This document shows positions 31,741 through 39,579 of a stretch of DNA of 64,000 nt, piece after piece. The notes beneath the pieces are model-generated. The model searched no databases. It saw only the letters and a list, made by a program, of their open reading frames with translations, and was not told the origin of the DNA. The stretch comes from an uncultured Peptococcaceae bacterium (GTDB taxonomy: Bacteria; Bacillota; Limnochordia; Darwinibacteriales; Darwinibacteriaceae): NCBI GenBank assembly GCA_937988745.1, contig CALKAR010000208.1:29397-93396 (forward strand). The letters run 5' to 3'. Position 1 is the first letter of the stretch. Each line of letters begins with the position of its first letter. The translations under genes were made by a program, and so were the position numbers.

Positions 31741-33057
31741 TCAGCTTGATTTCTTGCGGCTCGCTGCCACAATTTGATTCTTGGCAACCCGGATGTACTG
31801 CAGTAAGGGCCGCTTGGATGGGCAAATATAGGTGCAGCAGCCACACTCAATGCAGTCCATGGCGCCGTATTCTTTCGCTTCATCCCACATTTCGTTCATT
31901 CCGAAGGCCTCCAGCCTAAGCGGAAGCAGGTAGACAGGGCAAACATCGACGCAGCGGGCACACTTAATGCAAGGCATAACATCGGGTTCTTCACTTTCAG
32001 CCTTAGTAAGTGCTAATATGCCGTTCGAAGTCTTTACGATGGGAGCTTCTAACCCTACTTGGGCCATACCCATCATGGGACCGCCCACAATAACCTTACC
32101 AGGTTCTTCAGTAAAGCCTCCCGCAGCTTCTACAAGGTTCTGCAAAGGTGTGCCAATGGGAACCAAGAAGTTACGGGGCTCCTTAATTGCCGGGCCGGTT
32201 ACTGTTACGATGCGCTCAACCAAAGGTTTGCCGTCACGAACAGCCTGCGCTACAGCCACTGCGGTAGCGACGTTTTGAACGACAACACCTGCTTGGAAAG
32301 GCAGACCGTTGGAAGGCACCTCACGGCCTGTGATGGCCTTGATCAACTGCTTTTCTCCACCCTGCGGATACTTTGTGTCTAGGAGAGCAATCTCAATCGC
32401 GCCGGCAAATTTCTGGAGCTCTGCAACCGCATCCATCTTATTGTCTTCGACGCCGATAATGATCTTCTTTGCTCGGCAGACCTTCGCCATCAACTTGGCG
32501 CCTAGAATGACATCTTCCGCATGTTCAAGCATTAAGCGATGATCGCTAGTCAAATAGGGCTCGCATTCAGCGCCGTTGAGAATTAAGTAATCGATGACAG
32601 CATCCTTCGGTGGAGTCAATTTTGCCGCGGTAGGAAACCCGGCTCCACCCATGCCAACAATTCCCGCGGCCCGGATCTTGTCCAAAATAGTATCGCGATC
32701 CAGCTGAACCGGATCGGGATGACTCTCAAGTTCAATCCACTTGTTCTGGCCGTCGTTTTCGATAACAACAGAAAGCACTGACCGGCCATTAATGTGTGGC
32801 CGATCAGTGACTGCCACAACGGTTCCAGAAATTGGGGCATGCACAGGAGCACTGATAGGCTGAGGAGCCTCTCCTATAACTTGCCCCGCTAAGACTTCAT
32901 CTCCCTTTTTTACAGTCGGGACAGCGGGAGCTCCAATATGCTGCAGCATAGGAACAACAACTGTCTCGGGTGCTGACAAAACCTCAATGGGACTTGCAGC
33001 GGTTAGTTCTTTAGCGTAATTCGGATGTATTCCTCCGAAAAACGTTCTAACTGACAT
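31741..33057 (-). CDS. rnfC: Electron transport complex subunit RnfC
   Basis: A 438-residue NADH- and flavin-binding subunit, peripheral on the cytoplasmic side. It has an N-terminal TFFGGIHP block, a barrel-sandwich region with ISAPVHAPISGTV, then a GMGGAGFPTAAKL NADH/FMN region. Two [4Fe-4S] motifs follow: CIKCARCVDVCP and CIECGCCTYICP. It is the first gene of rnfCDGEAB-apbE. ATG 33057 follows GTGAAAGGA; an in-frame GTG four codons earlier is possible. A 15-bp palindrome lies 40 bp upstream (33097-33111). Confidence 0.96.
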   Translation of the reverse strand: MSVRTFFGGIHPNYAKELTAASPIEVLSAPETVVVPMLQHIGAPAVPTVKKGDEVLAGQVIGEAPQPISAPVHAPISGTVVAVTDRPHINGRSVLSVVIENDGQNKWIELESHPDPVQLDRDTILDKIRAAGIVGMGGAGFPTAAKLTPPKDAVIDYLILNGAECEPYLTSDHRLMLEHAEDVILGAKLMAKVCRAKKIIIGVEDNKMDAVAELQKFAGAIEIALLDTKYPQGGEKQLIKAITGREVPSNGLPFQAGVVVQNVATAVAVAQAVRDGKPLVERIVTVTGPAIKEPRNFLVPIGTPLQNLVEAAGGFTEEPGKVIVGGPMMGMAQVGLEAPIVKTSNGILALTKAESEEPDVMPCIKCARCVDVCPVYLLPLRLEAFGMNEMWDEAKEYGAMDCIECGCCTYICPSKRPLLQYIRVAKNQIVAASRKKSS

Positions 33058-33096
33058 GTATCCTTTCACCTCACACCCAAGATGTCTTTAGGCACA

Positions 33097-33111
33097 CGAA
33101 ATACTATTTCG
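33097..33111. promoter_or_regulatory. Perfect 7-1-7 palindrome upstream of rnfC
   Basis: CGAAATA-C-TATTTCG, an exact inverted repeat in the 67-bp gap between trmL and rnfC, 40 bp before the rnfC start. The geometry matches operators of Fur-family regulators, though the bases differ from the Fur consensus. A TTGATA on the minus strand a few bases upstream may be the -35. Confidence 0.5.
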
Positions 33112-33124
33112 GTAGAATATCAAA

Positions 33125-33580
33125 TTATCCTTCCCCGAATCCTAGCTGCCGCCAAGCCTCATAAACAACAATGGCAACAGTATTGGCTAAGTTCAGCGAA
33201 CGCACATTTTTCTGGGGAATGGTTATGATATTGTGCCGCCACTCGTTCAGCAGCTCCTCTGGAAGGCCACTTGTTTCGCTGCCAAACACAAAATAGTCAT
33301 CCGGCCCATAAGCCGGCTCGGTGTAAAGACGTTCACCTCCCGTTTCAACCAAATAAATAGTGCCGCGACCGTCCATGGCAGTCGTGAAATCATCCCAAGA
33401 ATCATGCACTCTAAGATCGACAAAATCCCAATAATCTAAACCTGCTCTGCGCAGACGCTTATCATGCAGGAAAAAACCCAAGGGACGAATGAGATGTAAA
33501 ACGGCACCGGTTGCGGCGCAGAGACGAGCTACGTTACCGGCATTAGCTGCAATCTCTGGTTCAAATAAGACAACATTCAT
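33125..33580 (-). CDS. trmL: tRNA (cytidine/uridine(34)-2'-O)-methyltransferase
   Basis: A 151-residue SpoU-class (SPOUT) methyltransferase, minimal TrmL size. Motif 1 is EIAANAGNVARLC, motif 2 FGSETSGLPEELL, and motif 3 IPQKNVRSLNLANTVAIVVYEAWRQL. It methylates the wobble nucleotide of certain tRNA-Leu species using SAM. ATG 33580 follows GGGGTGG. It is upstream of rnfC with only 67 bp between, so part of rnf transcription could begin here. Confidence 0.93.
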   Translation of the reverse strand: MNVVLFEPEIAANAGNVARLCAATGAVLHLIRPLGFFLHDKRLRRAGLDYWDFVDLRVHDSWDDFTTAMDGRGTIYLVETGGERLYTEPAYGPDDYFVFGSETSGLPEELLNEWRHNIITIPQKNVRSLNLANTVAIVVYEAWRQLGFGEG

Positions 33581-33609
33581 ACTGCCACCCCATATCCACT
33601 AAAACACGC

Positions 33610-33639
33610 GAGAAACGAAGGTAATACCCTTCGTTTCTC
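33610..33639 (-). terminator. Strong hairpin after the beta-barrel-like gene
   Basis: GAGAAACGAAGG pairs with CCTTCGTTTCTC (12 bp, 6-nt loop). The downstream T tract on the minus strand is interrupted (GCGTGTTTT), so termination may be partial. Confidence 0.75.
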
Positions 33640-33654
33640 ATAAGAAAACTATAC

Positions 33655-34362
33655 TTAAAAATGATACCGTACAAATCCCTGAAGTTGATTGCCGTTCCAG
33701 CCTGCGCCAATCGACATGGGTTCATCTGGCACATCGACAAGGCCGTAAGCACTGAAGCCTGTTTCTCCATAAGACAAGTCGAGTTTGAGAGTTTCACTTG
33801 GTTCTAGGTAAGACAAACCGACTCCAAAATTGGTGCCCAACTGAGCCGACAGGCGCCACGTACCTCCCCGCCGAAGTTGCAGGAAGGGCTGAATAGTGTA
33901 ATCTACTCCGCCTTCATCATTGACATACAGATGAGCAGAGCCGCTCACACCATGGCCGTATTCACCATACATGCGGTTATATTCCCCGTAGGCACCCACA
34001 TGGGGATCCACATTGTCTAGAAAGGTCGACAAGATTGGCCGCTGAGTATTCGCCACAAACACTTCTAACGTATACCCAACGTTACCCACACTGACCTGCT
34101 TGTGCCCGCCGATCCAGCTGGAAAAAGACTCAACGTCCACAATGTCCTGCGACAAAAAGCCTACAATACCGGTTTTTTCGTACCCGAAGAACCCAATGGT
34201 CTTCACCGTTTCTTGGGTCAAGCCCAGTCCCGCCTGCCACCCACCGGCGCCATATCCAAAGAGCAGTTCACCCTTAAGCTCCGCCGCGCAGGCCACTGCG
34301 CTAAACTGGGCCAAGCATATGATTAGAACTATGAGCTTGAGCAAACTACCGCGCCAAGACAT
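33655..34362 (-). CDS. Exported beta-barrel-like protein, candidate outer-membrane protein
   Basis: A 235-residue protein I cannot place in a named family. Residues 1-27 are a signal peptide (cleavage near ACA-A; a weak lipobox at C25 is an alternative). The mature part is a run of amphipathic beta strands: LKGELLFGYGAGGWQAGLGL, YTLEVFVAN, VDYTIQPFLQLRRGG, WRLSAQLGTNFGVGLSYL, and the final LQGFVRYHF. The terminal Phe with hydrophobic residues at alternate positions (F, Y, V, G, L) is the signature recognised by BamA for outer-membrane barrels. It is 15 nt downstream of the LolA-like gene. That cluster suggests an outer membrane in this Bacillota. Confidence 0.6.
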   Translation of the reverse strand: MSWRGSLLKLIVLIICLAQFSAVACAAELKGELLFGYGAGGWQAGLGLTQETVKTIGFFGYEKTGIVGFLSQDIVDVESFSSWIGGHKQVSVGNVGYTLEVFVANTQRPILSTFLDNVDPHVGAYGEYNRMYGEYGHGVSGSAHLYVNDEGGVDYTIQPFLQLRRGGTWRLSAQLGTNFGVGLSYLEPSETLKLDLSYGETGFSAYGLVDVPDEPMSIGAGWNGNQLQGFVRYHF

Positions 34363-34377
34363 CCTAAAAAGCTCCCC

Positions 34378-35187
34378 CTATAATCGCATTTCTTTCACCG
34401 CAGGCAGTTTGGTGATGGATTCCGCCGACAGATCTTGGTTGATAACCACATTAGTAAACGTAAGCGTCCGAAGCAGGACACCATCTTCATACTCTCTGAT
34501 CAGATGGGGAATAAATGTATCGCTGCTGACCTGGACCACCTGCATCTGGTCACCAAGGCCAGTAACCGTAAGCTCATATGTTACAATGCCATCTTCCTCA
34601 AACATGTCGCTGACTTCCACTTGGTAACGAGTGAAGTCAAACAAACTTTCCATGTCCAGATCAGTTAGGTTAAGTGCACCCGCGGCTTGATTACCTAAAT
34701 CTTCGATTTTTTGAATCATAATGTGGTTGTTCACTGGAGTGTACATCCTGACTTCCATCGCAGCACGATCCGCAACATAAATCTGACCTCTCAACGCACT
34801 AGGAGAACTAAACTCCATACGGATCATCTTATGTAGAAGGCTTGCCACAAACTTCAGTGTCACCACTTCTTCACGCTCACCACGTACCTCCGTAAACTGT
34901 ACATCTGCTTCTATATCGGTGAGATTGGCAATAGCATGGTTAATCTGCTCGACCACATCAGCCGCAGTCTCGTCCATCTGGATCTGCTCCAAAACCGATT
35001 CTACACTAAGCTGGGAGACCTCTTCTTCTAACTCTTCGCTGAGCTGCAGCTCAGGAAGCTTAATAGTTATGTTAGCTGATGACTTCAGTTCCCCTGCTAA
35101 AACAGGAGCCGACAAACCTTGTATGCTGATACATAGAACTAGTGCGGTAAGAAGAATGTGTAAGAACTTTGATTTTCCGTTTGTCAT
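34378..35187 (-). CDS. LolA-like exported lipoprotein-carrier-fold protein
   Basis: A 269-residue protein. The signal peptide spans about 1-32 (LAGEL), with no convincing lipobox. Residues 85-265 follow the LolA/LppX half-barrel pattern: IEADVQFTEV, KMIRMEFSSP, GQIYVADRAAMEVRMYTPVN, and the closing REYEDGVLLRTLTFTNVV. LolA carries lipoproteins across the periplasm in diderms; related proteins also exist in monoderms (YdcC-like), so the fold is not diagnostic alone. It is the first gene of a pair with the beta-barrel-like protein. ATG 35187 is preceded by AAGGGGAGC. Confidence 0.65.
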   Translation of the reverse strand: MTNGKSKFLHILLTALVLCISIQGLSAPVLAGELKSSANITIKLPELQLSEELEEEVSQLSVESVLEQIQMDETAADVVEQINHAIANLTDIEADVQFTEVRGEREEVVTLKFVASLLHKMIRMEFSSPSALRGQIYVADRAAMEVRMYTPVNNHIMIQKIEDLGNQAAGALNLTDLDMESLFDFTRYQVEVSDMFEEDGIVTYELTVTGLGDQMQVVQVSSDTFIPHLIREYEDGVLLRTLTFTNVVINQDLSAESITKLPAVKEMRL

Positions 35188-35232
35188 GGTTAACTGCTCC
35201 CCTTGCCATTAGTAAAATACGTATAAACCTAC

Positions 35233-35261
35233 TTGCACTCACGTAGAGCACGGTATAGAAT
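35233..35261 (+). promoter_or_regulatory. Candidate promoter for the FmdB-like gene
   Basis: TTGCAC, a 17-nt spacer, then TAGAAT (5 of 6 to the -10 consensus), 38 nt before the ATG at 35299. Confidence 0.45.
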
Positions 35262-35298
35262 GATCTCTAGAAATGTCAATAAATAGGAGGGACACCAG

Positions 35299-35535
35299 AT
35301 GCCGAGATATGATTACCGGTGTGAAAAATGCGGCATGTTTGAACTAGAACAAAGTATAAAGGACGACCCAATATCTGTCTGTCCTACCTGTGGAGGAAAA
35401 GTCCAGCGGTTGATCAGCAAGAACGTTGGCATCATCTTTAAAGGATCAGGTTTCTATATTAATGACAGCCGCCAGGCGGATCAACCTGCATGTCAAAACG
35501 GCGAATGCAGTAATGACTGCGCCTTATCATCATGA
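35299..35535 (+). CDS. FmdB-family zinc-ribbon protein
   Basis: A 78-residue protein. It starts with MPRYDYRCEKCG and has a second CPTCGG, forming the CxxC...CxxC zinc ribbon of the FmdB family, which is named as putative regulatory protein though its role is not established. The sequence IFKGSGFYINDSR is the usual family ending of the core. A Cys-rich tail (CQNGECSNDC) adds three cysteines. ATG 35299 follows TAGGAGGG. The gene is monocistronic with a strong terminator. Confidence 0.88.
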   Translation: MPRYDYRCEKCGMFELEQSIKDDPISVCPTCGGKVQRLISKNVGIIFKGSGFYINDSRQADQPACQNGECSNDCALSS

Positions 35536-35541
35536 AACGAT

Positions 35542-35565
35542 GCCCTGCAAAAGCAGGGCTTTTTT
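35542..35565 (+). terminator. Intrinsic terminator of the FmdB-like gene
   Basis: GCCCTGC-aaaa-GCAGGGC followed by six T residues. It sits against the stop of the convergent dehydrogenase gene. Confidence 0.95.
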
Positions 35566-36514
35566 AATACCCTCTTTCCCGATCCACAACATTACGGTGC
35601 GGACTACCAGTTTTGACGAAGCTGCGCCAGTTGTCTAGAAAAATCTCTAATGCTCGGTCCGCATGAAATGGTGTATACCCACTGTTGTGCGGCGAAATGA
35701 TCAGATTAGGCAGTTCCCACAAACGGCTCTCTGCAGGCAGGGGTTCTTCTGGCAAAACATCCAAACCAGCTCCGGCAATTTTACCTTTTGAAAGGACTTC
35801 ATACAAGTCTTCTTCGGGAATTAAAGATCCGCGGCCAACATTAATTACCACTGCATGCCTGGGGAGTTTGGTCAACCGCTTCCCATTCAAAAACCCGGAA
35901 GTTTTTTCAGTATGAGGCAGTGCGCAAACCACGTAATCTAGCTGACCGAGGAATTTGTCCACCTCGTCTAGAGCATAGACTGCTTCTACATGCCTTTCAT
36001 CTCCGCGAGGCTGCGTCCGAAAACCGATGACCCGACAGCCAAAGCCAGATAATCTTTGAGCCACATGCTGCCCGATATCACCGAAACCGAGGACTCCGAC
36101 CAATGAATCGGTCAGCTCGCGAAACTGGTAAGGCTCCTCCCACCGCCATTGACGCTTATGCTGATAATCACGGGCAAAATGGAGCCCTCTGTTAAAGGCC
36201 AGCATCATACCAATAACATGTTCAGCGATGTTCGGTCCAAAGATACCACTGCCGTTGGTCAGCACCATATCTGCATTGCCCCAAGATGCTGCCAAAACCG
36301 TCTCTGCTCCCGCATAAGGTATCTGCATCCACCTGCAGCGAACTGCACGACTGAGCAGTTCAGGCCTAATGTAACCAAAAATCACCTCAGCCTGTTCCAA
36401 TAGATTCGGAAGTTCTTCTTTATCCGATGTCCGAAGTATCTCGGCGGATGTCTCCTGTTGAATCTTATTCACATGGTTCTCATCCAACTGCGACCATGCA
36501 AGTAAAAGCTTCAT
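35564..36514 (-). CDS. D-isomer-specific 2-hydroxyacid dehydrogenase (second copy)
   Basis: A 316-residue protein. The NAD(P) motif is GFGDIG (143-148), and the catalytic residues are R228 (NVGRGS), E257 (VLPEEP) and H276 (ISPHNSG). It lacks the N-terminal residues typical of GyaR and is only distantly like the copy at 3310, closer to GhrA/phosphoglycerate-dehydrogenase-like reductases. The substrate is unknown. ATG 36514 has a weak GGAGGC upstream. It is followed by FmdB on the opposite strand and preceded by the M48 gene with a 20-nt gap, so it may be last in that operon. Confidence 0.88.
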   Translation of the reverse strand: MKLLLAWSQLDENHVNKIQQETSAEILRTSDKEELPNLLEQAEVIFGYIRPELLSRAVRCRWMQIPYAGAETVLAASWGNADMVLTNGSGIFGPNIAEHVIGMMLAFNRGLHFARDYQHKRQWRWEEPYQFRELTDSLVGVLGFGDIGQHVAQRLSGFGCRVIGFRTQPRGDERHVEAVYALDEVDKFLGQLDYVVCALPHTEKTSGFLNGKRLTKLPRHAVVINVGRGSLIPEEDLYEVLSKGKIAGAGLDVLPEEPLPAESRLWELPNLIISPHNSGYTPFHADRALEIFLDNWRSFVKTGSPHRNVVDRERGY

Positions 36515-36534
36515 AGACAGCCTCCAATGACGTA

Positions 36535-37941
36535 TTAGGGAATGGTCAGCTGGGGTCTGGTCAGCCGAATGGTATTGCCGTCCCGTTCAACGGTTGGAGA
36601 CAAGAAGGAACGGCGTTCCACCACTCGAGGAACAGGATTTACAATTACAACAGGCTCCAGGCTGGGTCCTTGTATTATGAACCAGTCTTGACCATCAAAG
36701 ATGTACAATCCGCTCCCGTCTTCATTCCAAACATAGTCAACGACTGCCGCACCGGTAGCTAGAGGCACGTCTACTCTGTCTGGGACATATCCTACAAGGA
36801 GCTTGCTGGCGCCTTCATCATTTAACATGTACGCCAGGCGTTCACCAGACGGATCCCACCGAAGGTTGGACGCCCGTGCACCCTGAAACTGTCGCCACTC
36901 ATGGGCTATCCGGCCGTAGCGATCCAGTAGCAGTATGCTCTGGCGCCCCAACTCTTCGACCACTACCGCCAGGTAACGGCCGTCAGGAGCCCATTCTGCT
37001 TCCAAAACATTGTGATCTTGAAGCCATTCTAACTCCCGATTGAGCTGTGTATCGTAAACTTTCAGCAAATTACCATTAGCACCTGAAACCAATTCTACTA
37101 CGAATCTACCCATAAAATCCATTCGAGGATATGAATAGGAATTCCTGCCGTTCCCAGCTACTTTAATCGGCAGGTTTTCTGTAACCTTCACTGGTTTACT
37201 CCAGAAATCTTTAACCTTGTTGGCCATGCGGCTGCGCCGCTCAGCACTGGCGGGGTGCGTGCTGAAGACACTGACCGAATGATCATCAGATTCAATAGAT
37301 ATTAGATAGTCCATTAACATTACGGCACCCGCGGGATCAAATCCTGCTGCATATGCTAATTCCTGCCCTAATTCGTCGGCTTCAAACTCAGCCTCGCGGC
37401 CCCAACCGAGGCGAAGTAGCTGAAGCACAGTGGCACTAGCCATACGCACTACTTCCGAACTGGCCACATCAAACCAAAACATCCCCATCTCTACCAAGAC
37501 AGTTAGTCCGAGATGCTTCAGAACTGTGTTGATGCCATGTTTTAGCTCCACATGAGCGAGCTCATGACCTAAGACAGCGGCTAATCTGTGCGGGTCACCT
37601 TGAAGTTCTCGCAAGAGGCCGCGCGTGATAAATACAAAACCACCGGGCAGAGCGAAAGCATTTGCTTCATTAGAATTGAGTACCGTCAGTGAATATGACA
37701 GCACGTCTTTCCGCTGCGTAGCGTTTACAAGGCGCTCAAACACAGCGTCAACCCACTGCTGTTCCCAGACCGGCAGATGGTATTCCCCACCATATGCCTT
37801 CACCAGGTCAGCAACAGCCCCTGCGCCAACGCTGCGTTCAAACTGATCCATGAAACCTCCATTGGCCTGCACAGAAAGGCTCAAAAAAACAATTAAGACG
37901 AGTAAAATTGGCAAGCTTCTTTTCAGATTGACCACCGCCAT
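36535..37941 (-). CDS. Exported M48-family metalloprotease with C-terminal propeller-like region
   Basis: A 468-residue protein. It has a signal peptide to about residue 27 (VQANGG, no lipobox). An M48 peptidase domain follows with HELAHVELKHG (HExxH) and a distal Glu in a REAEFEADELGQ segment. Residues about 290-440 form TolB/PD40-like repeats (GRYLAVVVEELGRQSILLLD, ERLAYMLNDEG, WNEDGSGLYIFDG). The domain pair recalls periplasmic quality-control proteases such as BepA, although BepA carries TPRs rather than a propeller. The start overlaps the upstream gene by 19 nt and has no strong ribosome site, so coupling is likely. Confidence 0.85.
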   Translation of the reverse strand: MAVVNLKRSLPILLVLIVFLSLSVQANGGFMDQFERSVGAGAVADLVKAYGGEYHLPVWEQQWVDAVFERLVNATQRKDVLSYSLTVLNSNEANAFALPGGFVFITRGLLRELQGDPHRLAAVLGHELAHVELKHGINTVLKHLGLTVLVEMGMFWFDVASSEVVRMASATVLQLLRLGWGREAEFEADELGQELAYAAGFDPAGAVMLMDYLISIESDDHSVSVFSTHPASAERRSRMANKVKDFWSKPVKVTENLPIKVAGNGRNSYSYPRMDFMGRFVVELVSGANGNLLKVYDTQLNRELEWLQDHNVLEAEWAPDGRYLAVVVEELGRQSILLLDRYGRIAHEWRQFQGARASNLRWDPSGERLAYMLNDEGASKLLVGYVPDRVDVPLATGAAVVDYVWNEDGSGLYIFDGQDWFIIQGPSLEPVVIVNPVPRVVERRSFLSPTVERDGNTIRLTRPQLTIP

Positions 37942-38441
37942 TCTGCCAGAACCAAGTCTAAATCTGCGCGAGTACTATCAAAGGCTTCCGCCTCGTCACT
38001 GATAGTAATACTGATGGCTCGTCCGTCACCAATTAGCGCTAACACCCTCGTCTCTCGCTGATGCTGCCCACTCCCTGCTTTATATGTATAAGTCAGGCAG
38101 GCTGCAGGCAGACCATCAAGCTCATACCGAGCCGGGCCTTCTTCAAGCACAAAGTCCGTCAGCCCCCCGGGTTCAGCGAAGAGAGAGGCCACATATTCAG
38201 CATATTCGACAGGATCATCATACGACACCGGTTCCAAGAATTCAAAGTAGACCAGGTTATATGGTCCAGGTCCGTAAAAGACACTTAACGCCAGACTGCT
38301 CTGCTGCGTTTGATACACCCATTCTTCAGGAATTACTGTATGGAACAAACCATTGGGATCGGTAAATACAAATTCTCTGGCTCCAGCAGCTGGAGCTGAT
38401 ATCAAAGCCAAGGCCAGCAGTACCATTAACGGTTTAAGCAC
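37923..38441 (-). CDS. Exported protein, PsbP/DUF1795-like fold
   Basis: A 172-residue protein. The signal peptide spans about 1-22 (APAAGA) with no lipobox. The mature part has the look of a PsbP/DUF1795 domain: FTDPNGLFHTVIPEEW, a YAEYVASLF helix, LPAACLTYTYKAG, and a final helix DLDLVLAEWRW. Such domains occur in exported proteins of many functions. GTG 38441 follows AGGGGGTG; an upstream TTG would overlap lacI. It is coupled by a 19-nt overlap to the M48 protease gene, implying a joint role in the envelope. Confidence 0.6.
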   Translation of the reverse strand: MLKPLMVLLALALISAPAAGAREFVFTDPNGLFHTVIPEEWVYQTQQSSLALSVFYGPGPYNLVYFEFLEPVSYDDPVEYAEYVASLFAEPGGLTDFVLEEGPARYELDGLPAACLTYTYKAGSGQHQRETRVLALIGDGRAISITISDEAEAFDSTRADLDLVLAEWRWSI

Positions 38442-38458
38442 TCTTACACCCCCTAGCC

Positions 38459-39466
38459 TTAGCAAGAACTCCGCTCGATCAAGCGAGCAGGCAAGATACG
38501 GTGTTCTGGAGGAGATTCATTCTGGTGAATCTGGTTTACCAGCAGTTCGGCTGCTGCCTGCCCCAGCTCATAGATGGGAACATGGACTGTGCTAAGAGGT
38601 GGGTCGATGCATGCACCCAAAATGGTATTGTTAAAACCAATTACACCAATGTCCTTGCCGACCACAAAACCTTCTTGCTGCAGAGCCTGGATGGCGCCCA
38701 CTGCCAGCAGATCATCGACGCAGAACAGACCTGTAAACCGTCTACCTTTGTTTAGGAGACGCTTAACGGCTTCAATACCCCCATCGAGAGAGAAGTCTGA
38801 ATATTCAATAAGATCTTTATCTACAACAAGCCCGTTGGATTCAAGGACTTCAATATACCCTTGAACCCGGTCGTGACTCACGATAAATTCCGGATCCCCT
38901 GCCAGACAAGCAATCTCCCTATAGCCCTTAGAAAGCAGAAACTCTACTGCTTCTCGGGCCGCCAAAACATTATCGTTATTGACCCAGTTGATTTCCTCCG
39001 TCCCCTCGTATCTCCCAATAAGAACAAAGGGAAAGCCCTCATTAAACAAGCAGGGTATAAGTTGATCATTTCGATGGGATGCTAGAATTACCACACCATC
39101 TACTTGGCGCTGACGCAGCATATCAAGACATTCCTTCTCTTCCTGCTCAGGACAGCTGCTGGTGGAGAGAACCAGATTAAGGTGATGCTGGTTTGCAACC
39201 GAAGATATACCCCTAATTACGTCGGGGAAAAAGGGGTTGGCAAACGTTTGCTCATTGGTTCGAGAACGAATCACGCCCAGGGAGTTGCTCGTCTTATTGA
39301 CAAGACTGCGGGCAATGGCATTGGGATAGTATCCCAGTTCCCTCATTACAGCCCGCACCCGATCCTTCGTTTCTTGGCTGATGTGGGGATGATCCGCAAT
39401 GACCCGGCTGACTGTCGAGGGAGATACCCGCGCCTTTCTTGCCACATCTATGATCGTAACAGACAT
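38459..39466 (-). CDS. LacI-family transcriptional regulator
   Basis: A 335-residue protein. The N-terminal HTH has TIIDVARKARVSPSTVSRV and the hinge helix region NAIARSLVNKTSN. The periplasmic-binding-like effector domain has DGVVILASHR and GVIGFNNTILG. Such repressors sense sugars or nucleosides. ATG 39466 follows GGGGTG. No sugar gene adjoins. Divergent from it is the glutamate-synthase-like gene, and the 113-bp gap contains AAACA-ga-TGTTT, a short palindrome that could be an operator. Confidence 0.9.
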   Translation of the reverse strand: MSVTIIDVARKARVSPSTVSRVIADHPHISQETKDRVRAVMRELGYYPNAIARSLVNKTSNSLGVIRSRTNEQTFANPFFPDVIRGISSVANQHHLNLVLSTSSCPEQEEKECLDMLRQRQVDGVVILASHRNDQLIPCLFNEGFPFVLIGRYEGTEEINWVNNDNVLAAREAVEFLLSKGYREIACLAGDPEFIVSHDRVQGYIEVLESNGLVVDKDLIEYSDFSLDGGIEAVKRLLNKGRRFTGLFCVDDLLAVGAIQALQQEGFVVGKDIGVIGFNNTILGACIDPPLSTVHVPIYELGQAAAELLVNQIHQNESPPEHRILPARLIERSSC

Positions 39467-39579
39467 AACCTGCACCCCAACGTCGGCAGCCTGATACAGC
39501 CTGCCGTTTGTTTATTACACATTACAACACAAACAGATGTTTTCCTACTAGAGCAACATATCTTTCTGGAGGGAATTAG

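Noticed and set aside
31728..31883. Longer RnfD with 52 extra N-terminal residues
   Set aside because: The extension overlaps rnfC, reads as non-membrane sequence unlike any RnfD, and the ATG at 31727 has a strong ribosome site.
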